Assembly: GCF_027563315.1 (NCBI RefSeq)
Contig: NZ_JAMKBJ010000013.1
Location: forward strand, 18,488 to 82,487
Length of the DNA: 64,000 nt
Direction of reading: 5' to 3'
DNA from: Paenisporosarcina quisquiliarum
GTDB lineage: Bacteria > Bacillota > Bacilli > Bacillales_A > Planococcaceae
The translations under genes were made by a program, and so were the position numbers. The notes below the pieces were generated by a model, which was given only the letters and a program-made list of their open reading frames with translations, ran no database searches and had not been told where the DNA came from. Shown here one piece after another: positions 9,401-17,032 of this stretch (position 1 is its first letter; every line of letters begins with the position of its first letter).

Positions 9401-9946
9401 ATGGGCAATAGTAATGAGCATAAAAATACCCCGGTTTGGGCATTTGAAACAATTGAGTTAAAAAAGCCAGACCCTATTTGGAAGGACAAAGGGGTTCGAG
9501 AGAAAGAAGAACTATACAATTTACTTTCAGTTTTTAGTGTTAAGCAAGTAGAACATATTGGCAGTACAGCAATTCCTAATTTGCCCGCTAAACCAATTAT
9601 TGACTTAATGGCTTCTATTCCTTCATTAGAGCTTATCCACGAAATAGTTGAAAACCTATCTTTACACGAATGGCATTATGTTCCTCCCGAATTAGACAAA
9701 CAGCCTTGGAGAAGATTTTTTGTTAAAGTGAAGAACGACAAACGAGTAGCACATTTACATTTAATGCAAGAAGGAGAAGAACGTTGGGAACAACAACTAA
9801 AATTTCGTAATAAATTAAGAACTAATGCACACCTTGCAGAGGAATACGCTACAATTAAATGCCATTTAGCACAAGAATTTAATAATGACCGTGAGAGCTA
9901 TACAGAAGCAAAAACAGAATTTATAAATAAGGTGCTATTTAACTAA
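9401..9946 (+). CDS. GrpB family (UPF0157) nucleotidyltransferase-like protein
   Basis: The 181-residue protein has the GrpB signature VEHIGSTAIPNLPAKPIIDLM (about residues 50-70), a nucleotidyltransferase-fold GS motif followed by an Asp, and the later R-A-H-L-H-L block. GrpB proteins are small cytoplasmic proteins of uncertain biochemistry, often encoded beside acetyltransferases or kinases. I chose the ATG with AGGGGGG 8 bases upstream over an earlier codon 11 residues in front. Confidence 0.85.
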   Translation: MGNSNEHKNTPVWAFETIELKKPDPIWKDKGVREKEELYNLLSVFSVKQVEHIGSTAIPNLPAKPIIDLMASIPSLELIHEIVENLSLHEWHYVPPELDKQPWRRFFVKVKNDKRVAHLHLMQEGEERWEQQLKFRNKLRTNAHLAEEYATIKCHLAQEFNNDRESYTEAKTEFINKVLFN

Positions 9947-10023
9947 AGGGGGCATTACTTCAAGGGGGTAAAGCCCTTCTCATATTCAATAAACAGGTCA
10001 GGTTAGTTAAATAAGCAGATTCA

Positions 10024-10067
10024 AAAAAAGACGAAATGACCGCCATAAGCGGTTCTTTCGTCTTTTT
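10024..10067. terminator. bidirectional terminator
   Basis: A long hairpin with arms AAAAAGACGAAA and TTTCGTCTTTTT plus an inner GACCGC/GCGGTT stem. It ends the acetyltransferase at 10072 on the minus strand and can also stop plus-strand reads. Confidence 0.8.
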
Positions 10068-10071
10068 GTAC

Positions 10072-10644
10072 TTAATAAGATTTAAGCATATTCGGTTTTT
10101 TGTCAGTCTTAAAGACAAGAACTTCACTTGAAGGGTCGTATGAATCACCATAAAACTGCTCATCTTTAAATGTATGGATGTTTTCGTAAGTCCACTTCAT
10201 TGCATTATAAATTTCTTCTTCATCTTGATCGTTTGGTGACCAGTAGAGTATTTCAAGAACGGTATTTTCGCCGGTAGCTAAAGATCGGCGTGTATACCCA
10301 ATGCGGGATGCGTGTTTGAAGTCTTCACGAGCGTAGAATTTTAGGCGTTTTTCTGTATCGGTATCTTCATAATTTACGGGTTCTACTTCAAGTAGAATTG
10401 CTTTGTTCTTTTCTTTTAATTTGTTCAGAAGTTTGCGGCCTAATCCTTCACCACGGGCTTCCTTCGAAACAAATAGATAATCCACAAATACAAAATTTTC
10501 AAACTCAACATACATAAGCACGTGTTTAGGACCCTCATCTTTTATATAAACATTGCCTTTTTCAGCAAGCAGAGTTTCCATATGCTCTTTTGATTTCATT
10601 TCTTCGACTGGGAAATATTGATTTAATTTTTCATACCAATTCAA
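10072..10644 (-). CDS. GNAT-family acetyltransferase
   Basis: A 190-residue single GNAT domain. The acetyl-CoA loop is in LFVSKEARGEGLGRKLLNKL (about residues 57-76); the family's C-terminal strand ends LEILYW. The start is TTG with AAGGAG 9 bases upstream. The C-terminal tail, after residue 140, is longer than in minimal members and rich in acidic and aromatic residues. The substrate is unknown. Confidence 0.78.
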   Translation of the reverse strand: MNWYEKLNQYFPVEEMKSKEHMETLLAEKGNVYIKDEGPKHVLMYVEFENFVFVDYLFVSKEARGEGLGRKLLNKLKEKNKAILLEVEPVNYEDTDTEKRLKFYAREDFKHASRIGYTRRSLATGENTVLEILYWSPNDQDEEEIYNAMKWTYENIHTFKDEQFYGDSYDPSSEVLVFKTDKKPNMLKSY

Positions 10645-10755
10645 TTAAACAGTCTCCTTCCAAAATAGAATTTTGCCTGGAGTTTTTGTTTGTTGCAGAA
10701 TAATAAGAGGAACAAATTAGGCGAGAAAATCCTCCGTATTATAAATACCCTAAAA

Positions 10756-11199
10756 TCATATTTTTAAACATTTTTCTAAAAAATTCTTGTTTGACGCCAA
10801 AAGTTGGGTTGGTAACTGATCTAAAGGGTAGAATCCTAAACTCAGTGTCTCATCTTCACGTATTTGAAGATTTCCAGTGAAATTCTTCGATTGATAGACG
10901 ACAGTAACCGAATAAAATTCATCGCCATTATCAATTTTAAAATAGTAGTCTGGTCCAGAAAAAACCTGACATAATTCCAAATTCATTATGTTCAGCCCTG
11001 TTTCCTCGAATACTTCTCGTCTAGCGGTTTCTTCCAAGCTTTCACCTAAGTCCATTAATCCACCGGGCAACCCAAATAAGCCAGGTTTACGTTCTTGTAA
11101 AAGTATTTCATTTTTATCATTAAGAATAATGACAACTGCTCCCGGTAAAATAAGGGGACGATGGTCTACTTGTTGTCGAAGTTCTTGGTAAAATTCCAT
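10756..11199 (-). CDS. Nudix hydrolase
   Basis: The 147-residue protein contains a complete Nudix box at about residues 46-68 (GGLMDLGESLEETARREV then FEETGL), with the Glu residues that bind catalytic Mg. It hydrolyses a nucleoside diphosphate linked to another moiety; preceding LPG and the short N-terminus resemble ADP-ribose or MutT-type members, but the substrate is not determined. It sits alone on the minus strand. Confidence 0.87.
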   Translation of the reverse strand: MEFYQELRQQVDHRPLILPGAVVIILNDKNEILLQERKPGLFGLPGGLMDLGESLEETARREVFEETGLNIMNLELCQVFSGPDYYFKIDNGDEFYSVTVVYQSKNFTGNLQIREDETLSLGFYPLDQLPTQLLASNKNFLEKCLKI

Positions 11200-11300
11200 T
11201 ACTAACGTCCTCTCTTAGCCATTTTTAAGTATGTATACCCGTTATTACCAAAAATAACTTATAATAAGGAAAAACAAACATATTCAAGGACGTGAATTTA

Positions 11301-12389
11301 TTGACGAAAAAGCTTTGGTTTCAAGTAGGGGTCGGAATTTTGTTGGCCTTATTAATTATAAGAATGTTTATCGAAGTAAAAGGGATTTTCTCTCCGTTAC
11401 TAATTATCGGCCAAACCATATTCCTCCCGTTACTATTAGGTGGCGTCCTTTTCTATTTAACTCGACCATTACTTAATATTTTGGATAAAAGAGGATGGAA
11501 AAGATGGACAAGCTTATCGGCCATTTTTGTTTTGCTGGCATTCGTTTTTTGGATTTTCTCTGCAATAATCGGACCTGCCATTACAAAACAAGTTAACTCT
11601 TTAGTTGAGGATGCTCCTGCTCTTACACAGGATGTTGAAAACATGGTGAAGTATGTACTGGATCAAAAAAACAGACTTCCTGAAGCGATTGAACAATCAA
11701 TTGATGACCAGTCTAGTAAAGTCGGCGATTTTGCTAAAGGTTTCAGTAACTGGGTAGTATTATTTGTGCAAAGTTTTGCCTCGGGGTTATTTGCATTAAT
11801 TTTAGTGCCATTCTTCCTTTTTTATATTTTGAAAGATCATGAAAAATTTGCCCCGTTTATTGCAAATTTTTTCAGTGGCGAACGCAAGACTTGGATTCGC
11901 AAAACATTGCATGATATTGATCTGACATTGAAGGCATATATTCAAGGTCAGCTTCTAGTGAGTGTGGCTGTAGGGATAATGCTACTAATCGGTTATATGA
12001 TTATTGATTTGGACTATGCTCTGCTATTGGCATTTTTCGGTATGTTAACGAATGTCATTCCATTTTTAGGACCATTTATAGCGGTCATACCTGCTTTAAT
12101 CATCGGATATGTGCAAGAGCCTCAAATGGTCATTTACGTTGCAGTGATTATGCTAATTGCCCAACAAATTGAAAGTAACCTCATTTCACCAAATGTAATG
12201 GGAAGAGCTCTTGATATTCATCCATTGACTGTTATTACAATCATTATGGCTGCAGGAAATATCGCAGGTTTATGGGGAATTATCTTAGCGATTCCGACCT
12301 ACGCAGTGATTAAGACCATCTTAAAAAATGCTTATGCAAGACGATCTGAAATTAAAGAAGCTGCAACATCAACAGTTGAAGAAGAGTAA
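11301..12389 (+). CDS. AI-2E family transporter
   Basis: A polytopic protein of about 362 residues with the family arrangement: two N-terminal helices, a long periplasm-type loop (residues 70-150), then five to six helices. The conserved C-terminal block GPFIAVIPALIIG and QQIESNLISPNVMG is diagnostic. Members act as exporters or Na+/H+ antiporters. The best-spaced start is TTG at 11301 behind AAGGACG; a GTG at 11292 overlaps that site. It ends in a long bidirectional terminator. Confidence 0.86.
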   Translation: MTKKLWFQVGVGILLALLIIRMFIEVKGIFSPLLIIGQTIFLPLLLGGVLFYLTRPLLNILDKRGWKRWTSLSAIFVLLAFVFWIFSAIIGPAITKQVNSLVEDAPALTQDVENMVKYVLDQKNRLPEAIEQSIDDQSSKVGDFAKGFSNWVVLFVQSFASGLFALILVPFFLFYILKDHEKFAPFIANFFSGERKTWIRKTLHDIDLTLKAYIQGQLLVSVAVGIMLLIGYMIIDLDYALLLAFFGMLTNVIPFLGPFIAVIPALIIGYVQEPQMVIYVAVIMLIAQQIESNLISPNVMGRALDIHPLTVITIIMAAGNIAGLWGIILAIPTYAVIKTILKNAYARRSEIKEAATSTVEEE

Positions 12390-12404
12390 TTAAATAAACG
12401 TGAA

Positions 12405-12442
12405 AAAATCCGGGTTCTCCAAAGGGAGAATCCGGATTTTTT
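12405..12442. terminator. bidirectional terminator
   Basis: AAAATCCGGGTTCTCC pairs with GGAGAATCCGGATTTT and T8 follows. The reverse complement also ends in a T-rich run. Confidence 0.85.
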
Positions 12443-12670
12443 TTACTCTGGATAACGTTCTTCGCTAGAAGAAGTATCTTTTGAGTGACGTTTGTTTTCT
12501 TCATCTTTTACTTTTTGGTTCAGTTCTTCGACAGGAACAGCATCAACGGTTTGCATGTCTTCATGCATATCGAAAAGGCTTTCCTTATCTGTTTCCACAA
12601 CATCTGGATTGTCTAATTTACGACCTTTTTGATTTTCACGTTCTTTATCCTCAAAAGGTTTGTTCGTCAT
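12443..12670 (-). CDS. small hydrophilic protein of unknown function
   Basis: About 75 residues, strongly charged (Glu/Asp/Lys), with no hydrophobic segment and no cysteine; likely cytoplasmic and disordered. The ATG at 12670 has AAAGGTG 8 bases upstream; a GTG four codons earlier overlaps that site. It lies 24 bases downstream of the DUF3243 gene, so the two are likely cotranscribed. I do not recognise a family. Confidence 0.6.
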   Translation of the reverse strand: MTNKPFEDKERENQKGRKLDNPDVVETDKESLFDMHEDMQTVDAVPVEELNQKVKDEENKRHSKDTSSSEERYPE

Positions 12671-12693
12671 ACGAATCCACACCTTTCAAATGC

Positions 12694-12999
12694 TTATTTT
12701 CTCACCATATTGACTAACATGTGAGCTAAAGCATGTTGCTGGTCTTTATCGCCAGACTTCCAAAGTTCTTGTAATAAGTTTTCTTCGCTGTTACGAGGCT
12801 CTTCATTATTTGCTAAATAGCCTGCAACTTTTTCAGCTGTCTTCGCTAATTGCTCTTCACCAAGACCTAATTTTTCTCCCAATGCTACTTTATCGCCTAA
12901 ATAAGATTTAAAGGTTGAAAAATTCGCTAAAATTTCTTCTTTCTTTTCTGGACTCACGTTGTTTAATTCCTCTTGAACTTTACCTTGAATGTTTTCCAT
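12694..12999 (-). CDS. DUF3243 family protein
   Basis: A 101-residue soluble protein with the family core LGLGEEQLAKTAEKVAGYLA and NEEPRNSEENLLQELWKSGD and the C-terminal QHALAHMLVNMV. It matches the YmfJ-like DUF3243 family of Bacillales, whose function is unknown. Its length is close to family size and a ribosome site is present upstream. Confidence 0.85.
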   Translation of the reverse strand: MENIQGKVQEELNNVSPEKKEEILANFSTFKSYLGDKVALGEKLGLGEEQLAKTAEKVAGYLANNEEPRNSEENLLQELWKSGDKDQQHALAHMLVNMVRK

Positions 13000-13095
13000 G
13001 TCATTGACACGCTCCTTTTCATCTTCTTAATGATAGGTTTATCCTATTTACGCATTGCTAAAACATGCCAATGTGCAAATGGGTATTTTTAACTA

Positions 13096-13791
13096 TTAAA
13101 GAGGACAAAAACCACACTTCTGCAATCCAGGTACATCCTTAGAAAAACAGCAAGTTGTCCGTACTGGAGAATTCAGTAATTGAGCAGGTTCAAGATTTTT
13201 TAGATAGACTTGGAACAATGAATGCCTGGAGATTCCTTGCCACACAGTTGGAGATTTTAAAATCTCGAAATCGATTCTAGCTTGCTTTTCAGTAGCTGGA
13301 TTTCCAAGAAGAACGGCATAATGCCATAACAGAAATCCAAAAACGTTTTCCCACAATGTTAAAGGAGAGACAGAGGAGTGCTTTCGGATCTCAAGTATCA
13401 ACGAATAAATATGTTCATTTAATATTTTTTGAATGATCGCTTCACGGGGAAGATTTTCCACATCACAATAATCATTTTTATCGATATACATACTAATACC
13501 TTTAACCCCGTATTCAACATTTGCGGCAAACATCAAGTCTTCATGCTGACCCATCCATAATTCATCGTAAGTAGCCAACATAACAAATTGAGTGGATACA
13601 AACATTCCAAAGCGACGCATAAGGTAGGAAGCAGCAACTGTTTTATTGCTAATGCCTGTTATCGTTTGTACCACTGCCAGGAAATCGATGTTTTCCATTT
13701 GTTTACGTGTAAACAAGGGATGAGCAGGAGGTGTGATATACGTGCTATACATATTTAATTGTCGGATTTGATCGTTCGTTAAAGTAGTCAT
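13096..13791 (-). CDS. FhuF-like 2Fe-2S ferric iron reductase-type protein (copy 1)
   Basis: The protein of about 231 residues ends in the FhuF cluster-binding pattern C-C-x10-C-x2-C (TCCFSKDVPG then KCGFCP). FhuF proteins release iron from internalised siderophores by reduction. The body matches copy 2 (15249-15917) in layout, including the RRFG/RRIG segment and the ENVFGFLLW/ENIWGYVIW helix. A perfect Fur box lies about 50 bases upstream. Start assignment is unsure: the ATG at 13791 (or TTG at 13806) has no Shine-Dalgarno site. A TATACT six bases before the ATG would give a leaderless message, though no good -35 is visible. Confidence 0.8.
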   Translation of the reverse strand: MTTLTNDQIRQLNMYSTYITPPAHPLFTRKQMENIDFLAVVQTITGISNKTVAASYLMRRFGMFVSTQFVMLATYDELWMGQHEDLMFAANVEYGVKGISMYIDKNDYCDVENLPREAIIQKILNEHIYSLILEIRKHSSVSPLTLWENVFGFLLWHYAVLLGNPATEKQARIDFEILKSPTVWQGISRHSLFQVYLKNLEPAQLLNSPVRTTCCFSKDVPGLQKCGFCPL

Positions 13792-13825
13792 AAATGTAGT
13801 ATACAAAAAATTAACAGAGAATGCG

Positions 13826-13858
13826 TTGACATATTAAGTGATAATGATTATCATTATC
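13826..13858 (+). promoter_or_regulatory. Fur box overlapping a sigma-A promoter
   Basis: GATAATGATTATCATTATC (13840-13858) differs from the classical 19-base Fur consensus only at the central base. It overlaps TTGACA (13826-13831) and TATCAT (13849-13854), a plus-strand promoter with 17-base spacing. The divergent FhuF-like gene starts just upstream. Fur with Fe2+ should silence both directions. Confidence 0.88.
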
Positions 13859-13860
13859 GT

Positions 13861-14018
13861 ATACAGAACATATTCTTTCTGAAAATCAGGGAAGAAGCCA
13901 TGTCAGCGACTTTTCTCCAAATCGACGCTGATTCTAAAACACATACTTAACCCCCCTCACCGTTAAGTTGTGTTAGTCAAAATTACGTGATCCATGCACT
14001 CGTGCATGGGTTTTTTTT
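13861..14018 (+). ncRNA. candidate Fur-regulated small RNA (FsrA/RyhB-like role)
   Basis: The promoter under the Fur box predicts a transcript start near 13861, and a strong terminator ends at 14018, giving about 158 nt with no credible gene. Near 13938-13974 AACACA/TGTGTT and CTTAA/TTAAG can form a hairpin presenting a C-rich loop, CCCCCCTCACCG (13951-13962). Exposed C-rich loops that pair with Shine-Dalgarno sequences are the working part of Firmicute iron-sparing and redox RNAs such as FsrA and RoxS/RsaE. A 16-codon frame (13899-13949) could be incidental or make this a dual-function RNA. Identity as an sRNA is inferred. Confidence 0.6.
13992..14018 (+). terminator. terminator of the candidate sRNA
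   Basis: CCATGCA and TGCATGG enclose a CTCG tetraloop and are followed by T8. Confidence 0.88.
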
Positions 14019-14120
14019 GTGATATATTTTGGTTTCACAGTGATACTATCAATGGAAAATAAAATAGCTTAACATGCCAGAACATTACCCAAACCAATCT
14101 AATATAGGATCCAATGTCTT

Positions 14121-14220
14121 TCTCCAGAAAAATCGTGTATGCGCATGGATAAATACGGTAGGTGAGTGGACGAAAACGTGCATTGAAGGGTTGAAAAATC
14201 ACTTTGAGTAGATGAAAAAC
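14121..14220. repeat. 21-bp-period intergenic array, locus 3 kb after the Fur region (core TGGANGAAAA)
   Basis: Four degenerate cores start at 14146, 14167, 14188 and 14209, each exactly 21 bases apart (forms TGGATAAATA, TGGACGAAAA, GGGTTGAAAA, TAGATGAAAA). A weaker one is at 14125. It lies between the sRNA terminator and the terminator of the repeat-rich secreted protein, with no coding signal. Confidence 0.6.
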
Positions 14221-14253
14221 AAACTACAAAATTGAATATATAATTACACAAAA

Positions 14254-14290
14254 AAAGCCGGAAAGAATTCATTCAATTCTTTCCGGCTTT
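14254..14290. terminator. terminator of the repeat-rich secreted protein
   Basis: AAAGCCGGAAAGAATT pairs perfectly with AATTCTTTCCGGCTTT over a 5-base loop, flanked by A and T runs. Confidence 0.88.
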
Positions 14291-14331
14291 TACTATATTC
14301 GATTGCAATGATGCAACTTAATTACAGCGTA

Positions 14332-15135
14332 TTATTCTTTACCATCTTTAGCTTTAGCAGCTTTCTTCTCTTCGGCTTTAGCTTTCTTCTCTTCAGCCTT
14401 AGCTAGAGCGGCAGCTTTCTTCTCTTCAGCCTTAGCAAGAGCAGCGGCTTTCTTCTCTTCAGCTTTAGCTTTTTTCTCATCAGCTTTAGCTAGAGCAGCA
14501 GCTTTTTTCTCATCAGCTTTAGCTTTAGCAGCTTCAGCCTTAGCTAGAGCTTTAGCTTTTTTCTCATCAGCTTTAGCAAGAGCAGCAGCCTTCTTCTCTT
14601 CAGCTTTAGCTAGAGCAGCTGCAGCTTTTTCGTTTAGTTCATTCTCATCTTCAACTTCAGTTTCAGGAGTTTCAACTTCTGGAGTTTCATCTTCTGTCTC
14701 AGGAACTACAACTTCTGACTCAGGATTTTCTACTTCAAGAGTTTCAGGAACTTCAGGAACTTCTGTCTCTGGAGATTCAGGAAGCTCAGCTTCTGGTGTT
14801 TCAGGAAGTTCTACTTCAGGAGCTTCTGGTGTTTCAGCGTTTTTCTCAGCCCATTTAGCTAATGCTTTGTCAATGTTCTTTTGTAATGCAGCTTTTGCTG
14901 TTGGATTACTAATTTTCTCAATGTTTTTAGAAAGGGCAAAAATATTGTTGGCAGTATAACCAGTTGGAACTAGTGAAGCATTTTCTAAATCTTCAGCTGT
15001 AACAGGAGTTACTTGAACAGCTTCTACATCAGGAGAATCTACTTTCTCAGTTTCGTTGGCCCAAACTTGTCCTGCAGAAGTCGTAATAAGTCCTGCGGCT
15101 AATATAGCAGCGCTTGCTTTTTTCCAATTTTTCAT
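14332..15135 (-). CDS. secreted Glu-Pro and Lys-Ala repeat protein
   Basis: About 267 residues. A signal peptide (KNWKKASAAILAAGL, cleavage after VWA near residue 27) is followed by a globular part to about residue 95. A Pro-Glu-Thr stretch with repeated ETPE-like units runs to about 165. The C-terminal 100 residues are KAEEKKAAALAKA-type repeats, predicted to be a long single helix or coiled coil. There is no LPxTG anchor; the Pro-rich and Lys-rich segments suggest association with wall polymers. The ATG at 15135 follows AAGAGGTG; a GTG three codons earlier overlaps that site. No family function is known to me. Confidence 0.75.
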   Translation of the reverse strand: MKNWKKASAAILAAGLITTSAGQVWANETEKVDSPDVEAVQVTPVTAEDLENASLVPTGYTANNIFALSKNIEKISNPTAKAALQKNIDKALAKWAEKNAETPEAPEVELPETPEAELPESPETEVPEVPETLEVENPESEVVVPETEDETPEVETPETEVEDENELNEKAAAALAKAEEKKAAALAKADEKKAKALAKAEAAKAKADEKKAAALAKADEKKAKAEEKKAAALAKAEEKKAAALAKAEEKKAKAEEKKAAKAKDGKE

Positions 15136-15235
15136 TTTCGTCACCTCTTAATAAATTTGCATCTCAAAGATGCTAATATACTTTTCGAAATATATTCATA
15201 ACTTGTGGGGGTAGACCCATAATTTTCTGACAAAA

Positions 15236-15261
15236 TAAAAAAACACGCTTATTCAGCGTGT
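15236..15261 (-). terminator. terminator of the FhuF-like copy 2 gene
   Basis: On the minus strand ACACGCT and AGCGTGT flank a 5-base loop containing the stop codon, followed by T7. Confidence 0.75.
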
Positions 15262-15917
15262 GGGCAATAAGAACATTTATGGGTATTTGGCATTTCTTTT
15301 AATAAACAACATGTGACCCGTTTATAGTTTATCATCGCTTCCAGTGCAGATTGGTTTTGCAAAAATTGCTTAAAAGGAGAGCGTCTCATTTGCGGTTTCC
15401 AGGTGCTGTCGAGCAATAAAAACTCCAAATTCTCGGAGGCACTTAAAATACCATCCTGGATTAACTGACTGTAAGCCCATATGACATAGCCCCAGATGTT
15501 TTCCAATAAAATCAACTTTGGAATCTTCGCGTGTAAGCTAAAGAACTCTACAAGGGGATGACCATAGGTTTCCAGTACGAATCGCAAGGCTTGCTCTTCT
15601 TCTTGCACTTCGATAAAACCTTCACTCGGTACAGTGAACTTAAATGTATAGTCTTCGTAAATAATGCCAACTTGACTTAAAGGTCCGGCAAACAGTTTCT
15701 TGTGTACAGCAATGATATGGAATTGAGCAGCTAGTAAAAATCCGATTCGACGAAAAAAAACAGACGCAGCCACGGTATCCGTCGGTGCATCCGTTAAGTC
15801 TCGAACGGTTTGAAGGAATCTTGTGAGTCCGTGTACTGTCTGAACTTCATCAAGTGTCAAAAGGGGTGGACGTTCATCATCGACAAAAACAGAAAGTCGG
15901 TTGAGTGAATTCTTCAT
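15249..15917 (-). CDS. FhuF-like 2Fe-2S ferric iron reductase-type protein (copy 2)
   Basis: A 222-residue protein with the FhuF C-terminal cluster ligands Cys203, Cys204, Cys215 and Cys218 (spacing C-C-x10-C-x2-C). It is a diverged paralogue of the protein at 13096-13791. Its ATG lies three bases after the stop codon of the siderophore-type ABC ATPase, so the two are translated as a coupled pair. The expected role is reductive release of iron from the imported ferric siderophore, in the cytoplasm. Confidence 0.84.
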   Translation of the reverse strand: MKNSLNRLSVFVDDERPPLLTLDEVQTVHGLTRFLQTVRDLTDAPTDTVAASVFFRRIGFLLAAQFHIIAVHKKLFAGPLSQVGIIYEDYTFKFTVPSEGFIEVQEEEQALRFVLETYGHPLVEFFSLHAKIPKLILLENIWGYVIWAYSQLIQDGILSASENLEFLLLDSTWKPQMRRSPFKQFLQNQSALEAMINYKRVTCCLLKEMPNTHKCSYCPHAE

Positions 15918-15920
15918 ACC

Positions 15921-16745
15921 TTATGCACCCGTAGAGACACGCAATTCTGGAACTACACAGCGCCCTCGACCATAAGGAATACAATGCGGAGTGCCGAACA
16001 TCGGATCTTTCGAGACTTGGCATTCCATCCCAAATACCGACCGTACTAAATCGCATGTAATGATATCTTCCGGTTTTCCTTGAGCATGTACTTCACCATT
16101 TTTAATGGCAATGATATTGTGTGCATAACGGGAAGCTAAGTTCAAATCATGCAATACCATGACGATGGTGCGATCTTTTTTCTCATTTAATTCAAAAAGC
16201 AAATCCAAGATTTCAATTTGGTGCGTCATGTCCAAATAAGTGGTTGGTTCATCAAGTAGGATGACATCTGTATCTTGAGCAAGTGTCATGGCAATCCATG
16301 CGCGTTGACGTTGGCCACCTGACAATGTATCAACTGCTCGGTCTCGTAGATCGCTAATGCGCGTTGCTTCCATTGCAGCTTCTACTTTTTCCGTATCTTC
16401 TTCCGTCCAGCGTTTTAACCATGATTGGTGGGGATAACGGCCTTGCTTAACCAAATCATAAACCGTCAATCCTTCTGGTGATACGGGAGATTGAGGCAGT
16501 ATGCCCATCTTTTTTGCTACTTCTTTCGAAGACATGCGGTGTACATCTTTTCCTTCCAATAGAACAGAACCGGTCGTCGGTTTTAACAATCGGGCAATTG
16601 AACGAAGAAGAGTGGACTTACCGCATCCGTTACTGCCAACAAAAACAGAAATTTCCCCACGGGGTATATGTAAATTTAAATTCTCGAATAGTAAATGATC
16701 AGTATATCCAATTGACAGGGACTCAGCTTTAACAGCAGTATGCAT
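15921..16745 (-). CDS. iron-siderophore ABC transporter ATP-binding protein (FecE/YusV type)
   Basis: The ATPase of about 274 residues has Walker A GSNGCGKST, signature LSGGQRQRAW, Walker B VILLDEPT and the H-loop VLHDLN. It matches the FecE/FhuC class that powers siderophore import; no permease or binding protein is in the window, so it presumably serves permeases encoded elsewhere, as YusV does in B. subtilis. The C-terminus has a Cys-containing tail (HCIPYGRGRC) beyond the core. The ATG at 16745 follows GGAGG at 8 bases. A Fur box lies about 70 bases upstream, and the coupled downstream gene is FhuF-like. Confidence 0.88.
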   Translation of the reverse strand: MHTAVKAESLSIGYTDHLLFENLNLHIPRGEISVFVGSNGCGKSTLLRSIARLLKPTTGSVLLEGKDVHRMSSKEVAKKMGILPQSPVSPEGLTVYDLVKQGRYPHQSWLKRWTEEDTEKVEAAMEATRISDLRDRAVDTLSGGQRQRAWIAMTLAQDTDVILLDEPTTYLDMTHQIEILDLLFELNEKKDRTIVMVLHDLNLASRYAHNIIAIKNGEVHAQGKPEDIITCDLVRSVFGMECQVSKDPMFGTPHCIPYGRGRCVVPELRVSTGA

Positions 16746-16814
16746 TATTGTAACCTCCAACTAACTGATAGGTATTCTCACTCAGAACATCATACCACAT
16801 ATTCACCAATCAAT

Positions 16815-16833
16815 GAGAATGATTTTCATTGTT
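16815..16833 (-). promoter_or_regulatory. Fur box upstream of the siderophore ATPase
   Basis: GAGAATGATTTTCATTGTT matches the 19-base Fur consensus at about 14 positions and is centred about 80 bases before the ATPase start. The rest of the gap to pepT (16834-16985) holds no gene I can support. Confidence 0.72.
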
Positions 16834-16986
16834 TATCAAGGGAATCTTTACAAAATTGTGAAGTTAGTGGGGACAAGAAACATCGAGCCCTAGAGAAGGT
16901 GTTATCAGCAACCTATAGAATATATGCAGAAGGAAATAAAATTAGTTCGTGTTTTTCCAAATTCAATACCAGTGGAAACTCCATAA

Positions 16987-17028
16987 AAAACAAGCACAGT
17001 CTGTCAGGAGGACAGTCCGTGCTTGTTT
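16987..17028 (-). terminator. pepT terminator
   Basis: CAAGCAC/GTGCTTG with an inner CTGTC/GACAG stem. The minus strand continues into T6. Confidence 0.8.
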
Positions 17029-17032
17029 TGTT

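Noticed and set aside
16861..16985. Short frames between the Fur box and the pepT terminator
   Set aside because: No start with a ribosome site on either strand and no recognisable peptide.
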